Below, piece by piece: positions 24,706 through 33,978 of a DNA stretch of 64,000 bases (within the stretch, counting starts at the first letter, position 1; each line of letters opens with the position of its first letter). The DNA comes from JANXSF01 sp043755435. GTDB lineage: Bacteria > Acidobacteriota > Terriglobia > Bryobacterales > Bryobacteraceae. Below the pieces are notes generated by a model. It had not been told where the DNA came from and did not search any database. It saw only the letters and a list, made by a program, of their open reading frames with translations. Where the stretch lies: positions 1 to 64,000 of the forward strand of contig JAYUSZ010000282.1 of assembly GCA_043755435.1 (NCBI GenBank), read 5' to 3'. Position numbers and translations under genes: made by a program.

Positions 24706-26581
24706 TTGCTAGATCAAATACGAACGGCTCGCCCAACATAACATGATCCCCGCGAACTTCGCGCGGCCCCAAGCTTCCAGCTTTAAATCCATTCACCAAT
24801 TTGCCATTCATCAAAGCATGAGCTGCCTGAATAGTCAAGTAACCCAAGTCATGTGTATTCCATAATACGATGGACCGAATCACGCCGTCATGGATGTAGG
24901 TCTTGCACATGCTGGGGAGCGATAGTCCAGTAACTTTCACGTCCTTGCGTCCAGATTGCTTGACAGCTTCAGCAGCACCAGGCACAGCGGGGGCGCTTAT
25001 TGCTGCAATCGCTTTCACGTTGGGGTATACCTTTAAGATAGTTTGGGTCTCAGCAAATGCGCGGTCACGGTCGCTATCGCTTGGGCGGATTGTTACCAAC
25101 TTCATCTCAGGATATTTTTCTGCCAACCGGACACGCATGTATTTAATCCATTCGTTCTGGTTAGCCGCACTCAGGGAACCGGTCACCACTGCAAATTCGC
25201 CTTTACCGTTGAGGATGGCCGAAGTTTGGTCCGTCACCGCATAACCAATGCCTTGCGCTGTTGCCTGGTCGATCAAATAGTCGCGTGCATCCGGTTCGGC
25301 ATCCGCATCCCAGGTGAGTATTTTGATTCCTTTGGCCCGCGCTTTTCGTAGCACTGTGGAAATGCTGGCGGAGCTTTCCACACTAACGGCAATCACATCA
25401 ACGCCACGAGTAATCCACGCTTCCACAACTTCGTTCTGCTTGGCGGGGTCAAGATCCGTGGGACCGTCCCAAAGAAGTTCGATGTTTAATTCGCGAGCAG
25501 CTTCTTCGGCACCTTTGCGGCAACTGATGAAATAGGGGTCGCCTTTGGCCTTGGGCATCATGCCAACTTGCAAGCGCTTCTGTGAGGTTGTTGGAGGCAT
25601 ATGGCCACTGAACCCGATGAGCATCGCCAACATCACCGTGCCAACTGCCAGCATCACCCGGGACAAGGCGGGCCGCTGCTCCAGTCCAATACTGACGATC
25701 AACATCAGGCCTGTAAGGATGCCTGCCAACTCTGTTGGTTGCCCTGACAACCGCAATCCATTTTGAAGAATGACGATAGCAGCTAGCCCTAGAAGCGTGC
25801 CATGCACTGAACCCTTACCGCCGAAAATGGAAGTACCACCAAGCACTGCGGCAGTTATCGCCATTAGCTCAAAGCCTATGCCAGCATCCGACTTTGCTTG
25901 TCCAATGTGAGCAACGTAGATCATGGCAGCGAGACCGGCAGCGGTGCCAGCTAGTGTATATACAAGGCGCAGTCGCGATTCAACTGGAATGCCCGCATAA
26001 CGCGCAGCTGGTTCGCTGTAGCCAATGGCTCGGAGGGAGCGTCCGATTCCAGTGCGATGCAATATTATCCAGAACACCAAAATGACTGGGATGAAGACCA
26101 GTGCTTGCATTGGAATTGCGCCAAATAAGTAACCTTGGCCTAATGACAAAAAGTCGGGTGGAAAACCAGTATAGTTTTTTATTGCTCCCGTTAAGCCCTC
26201 TGCCATTCCCCGGAACAAGCTAAAAGTCCCCAATGTGACAATCAAAGGCAACTGGCGGAATCGGGTGATGAGGAATCCATTTAGCCAACCTCCGAGCACA
26301 CCAACTAACAACCCAGCGGCGATGCTAGTGGCAAGAGGCCATCCCGCATCCTTCCACAGGGCGCCCATTACAACGGCACACAAACTCATCAAAGAGCCAA
26401 CTGAAAGATCTATACCTCCGGTTACGATTACCAACGTCATGGCTACTGCTAAGAGTCCCAATTCAACGCTCAACCGAAGGATTTCTGCAGCATTCGCAAT
26501 TGTATGAAAGTTGGTTCCAGCAAAACTGAAGACAGCAATTTCCAATGCCAGCAGCGTAGCCAGAATTTTAGACGCCTGCAT
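24683..26581 (-). CDS. Fusion of sugar ABC permease and periplasmic rhamnose-type binding protein
   Basis: A 632-residue two-part protein. Residues 1-315 are an RbsC/RhaQ-type permease with about ten membrane helices (LAVAMTLVIVTGGIDLSVGS, GVLGGWLNGFLITRFRQLP, ITAAVLGGTSIFGGKGSV). A last membrane helix (about 310-325) leads directly into a complete type I sugar-binding protein (about 330-632: LQVGMMPKAKGDPYF, VDVIAVSVESSASISTVLRKARAKGIKILTW, NGKGEFAVVTGSLSAANQNEW), which resembles RhaS/LsrB. Normally these are two genes. Here the binding protein would be tethered to the membrane. Start ATG 26581 overlaps rhaP by 14 bases. Confidence 0.85.
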   Translation of the reverse strand: MQASKILATLLALEIAVFSFAGTNFHTIANAAEILRLSVELGLLAVAMTLVIVTGGIDLSVGSLMSLCAVVMGALWKDAGWPLATSIAAGLLVGVLGGWLNGFLITRFRQLPLIVTLGTFSLFRGMAEGLTGAIKNYTGFPPDFLSLGQGYLFGAIPMQALVFIPVILVFWIILHRTGIGRSLRAIGYSEPAARYAGIPVESRLRLVYTLAGTAAGLAAMIYVAHIGQAKSDAGIGFELMAITAAVLGGTSIFGGKGSVHGTLLGLAAIVILQNGLRLSGQPTELAGILTGLMLIVSIGLEQRPALSRVMLAVGTVMLAMLIGFSGHMPPTTSQKRLQVGMMPKAKGDPYFISCRKGAEEAARELNIELLWDGPTDLDPAKQNEVVEAWITRGVDVIAVSVESSASISTVLRKARAKGIKILTWDADAEPDARDYLIDQATAQGIGYAVTDQTSAILNGKGEFAVVTGSLSAANQNEWIKYMRVRLAEKYPEMKLVTIRPSDSDRDRAFAETQTILKVYPNVKAIAAISAPAVPGAAEAVKQSGRKDVKVTGLSLPSMCKTYIHDGVIRSIVLWNTHDLGYLTIQAAHALMNGKLVNGFKAGSLGPREVRGDHVMLGEPFVFDLANVDKFEF

Positions 26582-27512
26582 AAGCCCTCTTTGCATTGCG
26601 CGATTGGCGAGCCGATTCAGATGCGGCGGCAGCAAGTAAAATTACGCCTTGCACAGCCTTTTCCCAGTAAGGATTAATGCCCAGGTAAGTAAGTGCGGAA
26701 CCAATTACGCTGAGCAGCAGCACGCCCAAAACGGTGCCCATAACGGTGGCCCGGCCACCAGTGATGGAGGCTCCCCCCACCACTGCTGCGGCGACGGCTT
26801 TCAATTCCAAACCTGCCCCGGGGTTACCCGGAACTTCACTAAAGCGGATGGCGTTTAGCATCGCAGCGGCTGCGGATAGGATTCCCATGATGACGAACAC
26901 TCCAGTGACAACGGAGTCAGTCCGAATTCCCGCAAGCATTGCGGCAACTGGGTTCGAGCCAGTTGCGAACAACTGCCGCCCTGCAGAGAGATTGCGAAGG
27001 CACCAGGCGACAAGCAGTATCACGGCGAGCGTCTTCGCAAGAATCAAAATTGTACCCGTGGTTTGACCCAGCCCGGCCCATTGAAAACCAGATGGAAGAT
27101 TTTGGACCCAGGCACCTTCGGTGTTCCAGCGCAGGAAATCGCGTAAGGCGATCATGGTGGCAAGCGTCACCACAATGGAAGGTATGCGCAAACCGGTAAT
27201 CAGAAAGCCATTGAGTGCGCCCAGCACTGCACCCAAAACCAGCACTATTATTGCCATCACGGGCATCGGCACGCCAGCTTTGGCCAACAGACCTGCGGCC
27301 ACACTTGCAACGGCAAATTGCGAGCCCACAGAAATATCAATGTGCCCAGCGACGATCACCAGCGTCATACCAAGGGCGACTAACATCACACCAGCGCTGT
27401 TCAGCAATAAATCACGTAAGTTAGTAGGGGCGAAAAATGTTGGTGCTGCGAACAGAAGGATTAGAAGAACAGCCGCAAGAACTGCGCTAGCGGCCATTTC
27501 TCGCGATTTCAT
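26568..27512 (-). CDS. rhaP: Rhamnose-type ABC transporter permease
   Basis: A 314-residue inner-membrane permease of the RbsC/RhaP family with about eight to ten hydrophobic segments. Family blocks are MLVALGMTLVIVAGHIDISVGSQFAVASV, VLGALNGFLITGLRIPSIVVTLATM and LKAVAAAVVGGASITGGRATVMG. It would pair with the fused second permease to form the channel. The start overlaps the ATPase gene by four bases. Confidence 0.85.
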   Translation of the reverse strand: MKSREMAASAVLAAVLLILLFAAPTFFAPTNLRDLLLNSAGVMLVALGMTLVIVAGHIDISVGSQFAVASVAAGLLAKAGVPMPVMAIIVLVLGAVLGALNGFLITGLRIPSIVVTLATMIALRDFLRWNTEGAWVQNLPSGFQWAGLGQTTGTILILAKTLAVILLVAWCLRNLSAGRQLFATGSNPVAAMLAGIRTDSVVTGVFVIMGILSAAAAMLNAIRFSEVPGNPGAGLELKAVAAAVVGGASITGGRATVMGTVLGVLLLSVIGSALTYLGINPYWEKAVQGVILLAAAASESARQSRNAKRAYAGV

Positions 27513-28999
27513 GAAGCCACCTTTCTTCGTTTGGGGAATGCCAATTGCATCACGGACTCTTGCGTTGCGTTGGCTCGATCCAGTACCCCAACGATGCTTC
27601 CCTCCAACATCACGGCGATGCGATCACTCATGCCAAAGATTTCTGGCAGTTCGCTCGAAATCATTAAGATGGCCATGCCTTGGCTTGCCATTTCACTCAT
27701 CAACGCATGTACTTCTGATTTGGCTCCAACGTCAATCCCCTGGGTTGGTTCATCCAATATCAGGACGGAAGGGTTCGTTGCCAGCCAACGACTCAGAACA
27801 ACTTTCTGTTGATTACCGCCGGATAGTGTCGATGCGGCAGCATCCACGGAAGATGTTTTGGTCCCTAATTTTTTCGCAAATTCGCTTGCAGTTTGCCGCT
27901 CAGCCTGAAAATCAAGCATACCCGCGCTGAGCTTGGCTAGAGTTGTGTTTTCCGTCACAGACATTTCCTGAACAAGTCCATGACGGCGCCTGTCTTCTGG
28001 AACATAGGCGACTCCGGCGTTGATTGCATCTTGCGGAGAACCGATGCTCACAGTCTTTCCACGCAGTTCAATGGTTCCCGAAGTCGCTGGAGTGAGACCG
28101 AATAAAATATTGGCAAGTTCAGTTCTGCCGGATCCCACCAACCCGGCCAGGCCTACAATTTCGCCAGCACGCACTTCCAAATCCACGGCGCTGACTCCAC
28201 TCATTGCGTTACTAAGTCCGCGGAGCCTTAAAGCGATTTCACCAATAGGAACAACCTTTTTGGGAAAAATCGAGGATACTTCGCGACCTACCATTAGCTT
28301 TACAAGTTCATCGCGGCTCACCCCAACCATAGGCTTGGTGGCAATGGATTCACCGTCGCGCAACACGGAAATGTGATCCGCAATTCGCGCCAGTTCGTCT
28401 AAGCGATGAGAGATGTAGATTATCCCAGCACCCTTAGCTCGAAGCTCACCAATCGCTCGAAAGAGATGGTCCACTTCCGTATCGCTGAGCGATGCAGTCG
28501 GTTCGTCCATTACGTAAATTCTTGATTCGGAACCAAATGCCTTAGCGATTTCAACCATCTGCTGCTGAGGCATGGAGAGGGAACCTGCTTCGACATCCGG
28601 ATCAATATTTGCTCCAAGACGATCCAGCAAATGCCTGGCCTGCATACGTCTTCGCGGCCAATCCACTTTACCCAGCATGGTCCGCGGCTCTACCGCCAAT
28701 GCAATGTTTTCCGCAACTGACAGATGAGAGAAAAGAGAGGGTTGCTGGTAGATAGCAGCAACGCCAAGCGACTTCATGATTGCTGGTGTGGCTTGCGGCA
28801 CAACTTTACCGGCAATGGAAACCGTTCCTTGATCGGCGGTTACAGCACCGGTAATGATTTTGATAAGAGTAGATTTCCCTGCACCGTTCTCACCAATCAG
28901 CGCGTGAACTTGCCCTTGGTTCAAAGTAAGGGAAACATTTTTTAGTACCTGAGTTCCAGCGTACGATTTAGAAATAGCGGAGGCCTGTACAAGTTCCAT
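27509..28999 (-). CDS. rhaT: Rhamnose-type ABC transporter ATPase with two nucleotide-binding domains
   Basis: A 496-residue RbsA/RhaT-type ATPase. In the first domain Walker A is GENGAGKST (about 36-44), the ABC signature is near LSMPQQQMVEIAKAF, and Walker B is RIYVMDEPTASLS. In the second domain the degenerate Walker A is GLVGSGRTEL, the signature is TLSGGNQQKVVLSRWL and Walker B is VLILDEPTQGIDVG. The cargo is assigned to L-rhamnose because a rhamnose mutarotase gene lies 5 bases upstream of it. Confidence 0.87.
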   Translation of the reverse strand: MELVQASAISKSYAGTQVLKNVSLTLNQGQVHALIGENGAGKSTLIKIITGAVTADQGTVSIAGKVVPQATPAIMKSLGVAAIYQQPSLFSHLSVAENIALAVEPRTMLGKVDWPRRRMQARHLLDRLGANIDPDVEAGSLSMPQQQMVEIAKAFGSESRIYVMDEPTASLSDTEVDHLFRAIGELRAKGAGIIYISHRLDELARIADHISVLRDGESIATKPMVGVSRDELVKLMVGREVSSIFPKKVVPIGEIALRLRGLSNAMSGVSAVDLEVRAGEIVGLAGLVGSGRTELANILFGLTPATSGTIELRGKTVSIGSPQDAINAGVAYVPEDRRRHGLVQEMSVTENTTLAKLSAGMLDFQAERQTASEFAKKLGTKTSSVDAAASTLSGGNQQKVVLSRWLATNPSVLILDEPTQGIDVGAKSEVHALMSEMASQGMAILMISSELPEIFGMSDRIAVMLEGSIVGVLDRANATQESVMQLAFPKRRKVAS

Positions 29000-29004
29000 G
29001 GCTA

Positions 29005-29334
29005 CTAGTTAAGATGGAAAACTTCATCAAGCGGGAGCATTTGTTCATCGGCTGCTGCGCCTTCACCGCCTTCAAAAAACTCAGCCATCTGTGTTTGCCA
29101 GCGGTGATTCACTTCTTTCGAGGCCATGCCAGAGAGCGCTGCTTGAAAATCGAGGGTTTCCAGATAGCCTACCAGTAAACCGTCGGGGCTAAGAAATAGG
29201 GAATAGTTATGCCAGCCGGTTTCACGGAGGGCATCAATCATTTCAGGCCAAACCGTGCGATGCCTCTCGCGGTATTCTTGCAGACGATGAGGCTTAACGC
29301 GGAGGAGGAAGCAGACTCGCTTGGTCTCTGTCAC
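29005..29334 (-). CDS. rhaM: L-rhamnose mutarotase
   Basis: A 109-residue protein with the RhaM/RhaU signature: RVCFLLRVKPHRLQEYRERHRTVWPEMIDAL containing the catalytic His, then GWHNYSLFLSPDGLLVGYLE and an ending with MLPLDEVFHLN. It interconverts alpha- and beta-L-rhamnose. GTG at 29334 is preferred because it gives the family length of about 104; the longer frame to 29370 would run further into terC. The position next to the ABC genes matches the rhizobial rha locus (there rhaU). Confidence 0.88.
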   Translation of the reverse strand: MTETKRVCFLLRVKPHRLQEYRERHRTVWPEMIDALRETGWHNYSLFLSPDGLLVGYLETLDFQAALSGMASKEVNHRWQTQMAEFFEGGEGAAADEQMLPLDEVFHLN

Positions 29335-30337
29335 AAGGCGTTGATTGTAGCACAAGAGGGAGTGTTTCAACGGCCGAGGGAACTGGCTTAGGAAACAAGA
29401 GTGAAGCTACGATCGATGCACCAATGGTGCCTCCAATCACACCCAACGACCAACCGATGGGAAAGTGTCCGCCGAAGACATGATTGAGCCAAGCCATTTT
29501 CAAACCAACAAAAACCAACACAATCCCCAATCCGTATTTGAGCAGATAAAACTGAGACACCGCACGAGCCAATAGAAAGAATAGAGAACGAAGGCCAAGG
29601 ATGGCAAAGATGTTGGATGTGAAGACTATCAGCGGTTCCCTTGTAAGTGCAAAAATCGCCGGAACAGAATCGATGGCAAACACAATATCGCTCATCTCGA
29701 TAAACAGCAGCACCAATAACAAAGGAGTGCCGTACAACTTGCCATGGACGCGGATAATAAACTCGTGCCCCTTGGCTTCAGAAGCAACAGGCATGAAGCG
29801 CCGAACCAGCCGTATAATCGGATTTTTTTCCGGCTCTATTTCCTTCTCCGGAGCAAACATCATCTTCACACCAGTAAGGATGAGGAACACACCAAAAAGA
29901 ACGATGACCCAATCGTACTGCATCAATATGGAACCCATCCCAATGAACAAGGCACGAAACACCAGGGCACCCAGAATTCCATAGAACAAAATGCGATGCT
30001 GATGCGTTGCCGAAATCCCAAAGTAGTTGAAGATCACCACAAAAACGAACAAGTTGTCGAGCGAGAGCGCGTATTCAACGAGGTAGCCGGTTAGGAACTC
30101 CAACCCGAGTTGACGGGCGATGGGCTCGCTCAACTTCCAGGATGCGTATTGGTAAAAGCCAAAATTGAAGGCCAAGGCAAGCAGGACGCACACCGTGGTC
30201 CAGGTGGCTGCCTCGCGGTAGGAAATTGCATGCGCCTTGCGATTGAACACACCCAAATCTAAAGCAAGCATCCCCAGCACGAAGATGGTGAATCCCAGGT
30301 AGAACCACCAATATTCAGCGAATGGAAAGTATGTCAT
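29294..30337 (-). CDS. TerC family integral membrane protein
   Basis: A 347-residue TerC protein with about nine membrane helices. The family motifs are EYALSLDNLFVFVVIFNYF (residues 68-86) and LLLFIEMSDIVFAIDSVPAIFALT (about 205-228) with conserved acidic residues in membrane segments, suggesting metal ion transport or protection (Mn/tellurite in other members). Its start overlaps a small membrane-protein ORF (ATGA), and nhaR lies beyond. The C-terminus overlaps the rhaM start region by 41 bases. Confidence 0.87.
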   Translation of the reverse strand: MTYFPFAEYWWFYLGFTIFVLGMLALDLGVFNRKAHAISYREAATWTTVCVLLALAFNFGFYQYASWKLSEPIARQLGLEFLTGYLVEYALSLDNLFVFVVIFNYFGISATHQHRILFYGILGALVFRALFIGMGSILMQYDWVIVLFGVFLILTGVKMMFAPEKEIEPEKNPIIRLVRRFMPVASEAKGHEFIIRVHGKLYGTPLLLVLLFIEMSDIVFAIDSVPAIFALTREPLIVFTSNIFAILGLRSLFFLLARAVSQFYLLKYGLGIVLVFVGLKMAWLNHVFGGHFPIGWSLGVIGGTIGASIVASLLFPKPVPSAVETLPLVLQSTPCDRDQASLLPPPR

Positions 30338-30540
30338 TTATGTTTTTCCTGTATCGCCTTCAACCAGAGTTGAGACCGCTTTACAGCTGGATGATCATGC
30401 CCAAGAATGGCAACTCCTCCCAGAATCATCGGAATCCCGGGCATAATTGGCAATAAACATCCAAGGGCACCTAGGATGATGAGTCCGAAGCCGGCAAGAT
30501 TGCGTGCGGTTGCAGTCAGGAGGCCACCTAACCCTATAAT
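30334..30540 (-). CDS. Small two-helix membrane protein (PGPGW-like), start uncertain
   Basis: The frame that ends at TGA 30334-30336 overlaps the terC ATG by four bases. It encodes about 61-68 residues with NLAGFGLIILGALGCLLPIMPGIPMILGGVAILGHDHPAV, i.e. two hydrophobic segments joined by a PGIP turn followed by a short cationic tail. This pattern is that of small PGPGW-type membrane proteins. No ATG, GTG or TTG lies in frame upstream of the hydrophobic part. ATT 30540 or CTG 30519 would have to serve, or the true start was lost by mutation. The overlap and motif argue that it is a real gene. Confidence 0.55.
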   Translation of the reverse strand: MIGLGGLLTATARNLAGFGLIILGALGCLLPIMPGIPMILGGVAILGHDHPAVKRSQLWLKAIQEKHK

Positions 30541-30584
30541 ACTTCTGAGAGACCACTTTTACTAATAGATGTTTTAAGTTGCTT

Positions 30585-31517
30585 TCATCGTTTTTTCCGA
30601 AGTGTAAGGAGGGGCTCCTGGGAAAACACCTTGTCGCGTGCGACTTCAGAAATTATCACCACGGCGGGATGTTTTATCTTTCGTCCAGCGGAGATGGCGT
30701 AAAAACGCTCGACTATCGAATCCAATTTACCGAGCGTGACAACTCCATAGTGTGCCTTAAGTTCGACCTCAATTGCGGAGGGCCCTGCAAAGGCCCCCAC
30801 GCCAGCTTGGCCGAAGGTCTTCATCAGCGCGCTGTCCTTAAACTCTCCAACAATGAAAGGGCGAATTCCGGCTGAATCAAACCATTGATCTAGAGAGCGG
30901 CGTAAACCTGATCCCTCCAAGGGCAATAGGAATGGAGCATGGTGAAGGCAATCTGGAAATTGATTCCCAAGTCGTTTTGCAAGGTCGGGTGCGCAAAACA
31001 CTGACACGCTAGAAGAGCCGAGGAGGTGGCTGAATATCTTTACCCGTGCTGCTGAAATCGCCGGAGCGTCCGATAGAACCACGTCTAAGCGATGCTCGAT
31101 CAGTTCTGCCATTAAGCGCTCTGGAGTATCCTCATGACAAACCAAGTGCACAGGTTCAGGCATTTCCATTGCTGGTTGCAGAATTCGATAGGCAATCATC
31201 TTCGGCACCAAGTCGGAAACGCCGACGACCAAGCGGAGAGGGCGGCCTTGTGGACGACCCTTGAGCACGTCTTGCAGTTCCCGGCCGAGTCCAAAGATTT
31301 CCTCAGCGTATCGAAATATGACCTGCCCGACTTCGGTCATCACCAACCCTCGTCCTGCCTTGTTAAAAAGCTTTTCCCCGAGTGTTTCCTCCAGTTGCCG
31401 TAACTGGCCGCTAATTGTGGGTTGCGCAAGATTCAACTTTTCGCAAGCACGTACAATGCTGCCTTCTTTGGCCACTGTCCAAAAATAAAGCAAGTGATGA
31501 TAGTTGATCCACTCCAT
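30585..31517 (-). CDS. nhaR: LysR-type activator, NhaR-like
   Basis: A 310-residue LysR regulator. The first 60 residues WINYHHLLYFWTVAKEGSIVRACEKLNLAQPTISGQLRQLEE form the winged helix and are very close to NhaR, the Na+/H+ stress activator. Residues 92-300 form the co-inducer-binding domain (LRLVVGVSDLVPKMIAYRIL). It is upstream of the small membrane protein and terC on the same strand, so the likely targets are those ion-related genes; no nhaA is present. Confidence 0.82.
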   Translation of the reverse strand: MEWINYHHLLYFWTVAKEGSIVRACEKLNLAQPTISGQLRQLEETLGEKLFNKAGRGLVMTEVGQVIFRYAEEIFGLGRELQDVLKGRPQGRPLRLVVGVSDLVPKMIAYRILQPAMEMPEPVHLVCHEDTPERLMAELIEHRLDVVLSDAPAISAARVKIFSHLLGSSSVSVFCAPDLAKRLGNQFPDCLHHAPFLLPLEGSGLRRSLDQWFDSAGIRPFIVGEFKDSALMKTFGQAGVGAFAGPSAIEVELKAHYGVVTLGKLDSIVERFYAISAGRKIKHPAVVIISEVARDKVFSQEPLLTLRKKR

Positions 31518-31567
31518 AAGAAACAGACTAGCAAGGAGCGAAGCTGAGTGAAGGAAAAAGCCCTGCT

Positions 31568-32416
31568 CTATCGAATGGATTTGGCCTTAGACACTTTCCG
31601 CAACTCGAAGTTTGCGGATAGGCTCCCATTGTATTTGCCGTGAAGGGTTAATGAGTTGTTCTGAAGATTATAGACACCAGTGAAAATCATTTCGCCTTTT
31701 TTTAGCCAATGTTCCCAGATTTGCAATGTTTTATTTTGCGAGTTTACCTCAAAGTGATGTCCTTGATAGGAACCATCCTTAGATTTAAATACGCATAGAA
31801 AGGCGCGGTTGTACTCGAAAAACATCTTCTGTGGTAATTGCTCCTCCTGATTAGAAGTTCCGACTATTTCCCAAGTGCCATCCAAGGGGGTTGGAGCCCG
31901 GTTGTTGTAGTTCGCGACCCAGTAGGTAAATGCGAAAGCTGCCAAGAACATTCCTCCTCGGAGTGCCATTTGCGCGAAGAATCGTGTCTTAGAATCTCGC
32001 TCAAAGTTGGAATACTTTTGGCTTGTCCAGAATAAATCGACCAGTTCCTGCCATTGGCTGGCAATCAAAATCAGCATAGCTAGCAGCAGCATAACCGCCG
32101 CCGGCAATGCGCCACCAATACCAAATAAAATGTCAATGGTAACGATGTTAACCATCACTGGCGCAAGCAGGCAAGCACCAAAGAGAGTTGTTCGGCGAAA
32201 CATCAGCAGAGTGGCACCCAGGAGTTCCACAATAGCGACCAGGGTTCCGTAGATTTTGGAATAGCCGAAGTAATGCCATGTCAGCCAAAAACCATTCACT
32301 TGCCCCATTGGCTTGTCGAGTTCAGAGTCAAGAATAGTAAATTGAGACCCGTTGATCTTGGCGAATGCGTAAAAAAGCAGCAGAAGTGATGATCCGAATC
32401 GAAGTGTGGCGAGCAA
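31568..32416 (-). CDS. DoxX-like membrane protein with C-terminal lipocalin-like domain
   Basis: A 282-residue protein. Residues 1-170 hold five hydrophobic segments in a DoxX-like arrangement (SSLLLLFYAFAKINGS, KIYGTLVAIVELLGATLLMF, PAAVMLLLAMLILIASQWQEL). Residues 175-282 are hydrophilic and beta-rich (LDGTWEIVGTS, QGHHFEVNSQNKTLQIWEHWLKKGEMIFTGVYNL), like a small lipocalin-type domain facing outside. Function is unknown. It is divergent from the carboxyltransferase gene. Confidence 0.6.
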   Translation of the reverse strand: MLATLRFGSSLLLLFYAFAKINGSQFTILDSELDKPMGQVNGFWLTWHYFGYSKIYGTLVAIVELLGATLLMFRRTTLFGACLLAPVMVNIVTIDILFGIGGALPAAVMLLLAMLILIASQWQELVDLFWTSQKYSNFERDSKTRFFAQMALRGGMFLAAFAFTYWVANYNNRAPTPLDGTWEIVGTSNQEEQLPQKMFFEYNRAFLCVFKSKDGSYQGHHFEVNSQNKTLQIWEHWLKKGEMIFTGVYNLQNNSLTLHGKYNGSLSANFELRKVSKAKSIR

Positions 32417-32448
32417 AGTCTGAACCTCCGATTCAGTATCATAGCTGA

Positions 32449-33978
32449 ATGTCCCATAGCCGAATGGAAGAAGTGGAACGCCGTCACCGCAATGCGGAGG
32501 AAGGCGGCGGAGCTGAACGTAGGGAGCGCCAACACAAGGAAGGTAAGCTATCAGCCCGAGAGCGCATTGAGTTGTTGGTTGACGAAGGGACTTTTGAGGA
32601 ACTCGATAAACTTGTCCGTCATCGCTGCCGTGATTTTGGCATGGACGAACAAGTTATTGATGGCGATGGTTTCATCACCGGATACGGTTATGTTCACGGT
32701 CGTTTGGTCTACGTCTTCGCCCAGGATTTCACTGTCTTTGGCGGTTCGCTATCTGAAACAAACGCGCAAAAGATTTGCAAGCTGATGGATCTGGCAATGA
32801 AGAATGGTGCCCCGCTGGTGGGCTTGAACGATTCCGGTGGAGCCAGGATTCAAGAAGGCGTCCTATCTTTGGGAGGCTACGCCGACATCTTTCTCAGAAA
32901 CACTTTAGCCAGTGGAGTTGTGCCACAAATCTCAGCCATTATGGGTCCTTGCGCGGGGGGAGCCGTCTACTCGCCAGCCATCACCGATTTCGTTTTCATG
33001 GTGGACCAGACTTCCTACATGTTTGTCACAGGCCCAGACGTTATCAAGACGGTGACCCATGAAGACGTAAGTAAGGAAGAACTAGGTGGCGGCATGACGC
33101 ACAACGAAAAAAGCGGCGTTGCGCATTTTCTTGCATCGGACGATACTGCGTGCCTTCGGCAGATCCGCCGGTTGCTTGGCTTCCTGCCGCAAAATAATGT
33201 GGACGATGCTCCTCGTCGCGAGGCAACAGATTCCGCGGACCGTATGGAGGAGGCGCTAAACACCATTGTTCCACTGGAATCAAACCAACCCTACGACATT
33301 AAAGAAGTCATTAAACTGATTGTGGACTATGGTGATTTCTTCGAGATTCACGAACATTTTGCCCGGAACATCGTGATTGGGTTTGCGCGGCTGGACGGAA
33401 GGACCGTTGGAATTGTTGCCAATCAACCGGCATTCTTGGCTGGCTGCTTGGACATAAATACTTCAACCAAAGCAGCGCGCTTTGTTAGATTCTGCGATGC
33501 GTTCAACATACCGATTCTGACCTTCGAAGACGTCCCAGGATTCCTGCCAGGAACAGAACAAGAGTTTGGCGGAATCATCCGTCACGGTGCAAAATTGCTG
33601 TTTGCCTATGCCGAAGCCACCGTTCCTAAGATCACAGTGATCACCCGTAAGGCCTACGGCGGCGCTTATTGTGTGATGGGATCAAAACACTTGCGCACTG
33701 ATTTGAATCTGGCTTGGCCAACTGCAGAAATCGCTGTAATGGGGGCCGAAGGGGCCGTGAATATTTTGTACCGTCGCGAAGAACCCGCGCTACGGCAACA
33801 GCGTATTGACGAATATAAAGACCGTTTCGCAAGCCCGTTTGCGGCGGCCGAGCGTGGTTTTATTGACGATGTGATTGAGCCGCGCCTAACTCGGCCAAAG
33901 CTGATTCGAGCCTTCAGAATGCTGGAGAATAAGACGGATACCATGCCGCGGAAAAAGCATGGGAACATTCCTCTCTAG
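32449..33978 (+). CDS. Acyl-CoA carboxylase carboxyltransferase (propionyl-CoA carboxylase beta-like)
   Basis: A 509-residue carboxyltransferase with N- and C-lobe crotonase folds. Features include GKLSARERIELLVDEGTFEE, GGARIQEGVLSLGGYADIF, MGPCAGGAVYSPAITDFVFMVDQTSYMFVTGPDV and IVANQPAFLAGCLDINTSTKAARF. These match biotin-dependent propionyl- or methylmalonyl-CoA carboxylase beta chains. No biotin carboxylase or biotin carrier gene is adjacent. A second ATG at 32464 is possible. Confidence 0.88.
   Translation: MSHSRMEEVERRHRNAEEGGGAERRERQHKEGKLSARERIELLVDEGTFEELDKLVRHRCRDFGMDEQVIDGDGFITGYGYVHGRLVYVFAQDFTVFGGSLSETNAQKICKLMDLAMKNGAPLVGLNDSGGARIQEGVLSLGGYADIFLRNTLASGVVPQISAIMGPCAGGAVYSPAITDFVFMVDQTSYMFVTGPDVIKTVTHEDVSKEELGGGMTHNEKSGVAHFLASDDTACLRQIRRLLGFLPQNNVDDAPRREATDSADRMEEALNTIVPLESNQPYDIKEVIKLIVDYGDFFEIHEHFARNIVIGFARLDGRTVGIVANQPAFLAGCLDINTSTKAARFVRFCDAFNIPILTFEDVPGFLPGTEQEFGGIIRHGAKLLFAYAEATVPKITVITRKAYGGAYCVMGSKHLRTDLNLAWPTAEIAVMGAEGAVNILYRREEPALRQQRIDEYKDRFASPFAAAERGFIDDVIEPRLTRPKLIRAFRMLENKTDTMPRKKHGNIPL

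Noticed and set aside
32449..33978. Complete biotin-dependent carboxylase operon
   Set aside because: Only the carboxyltransferase is present; neighbours are membrane proteins and lptB, not biotin carboxylase or carrier genes.
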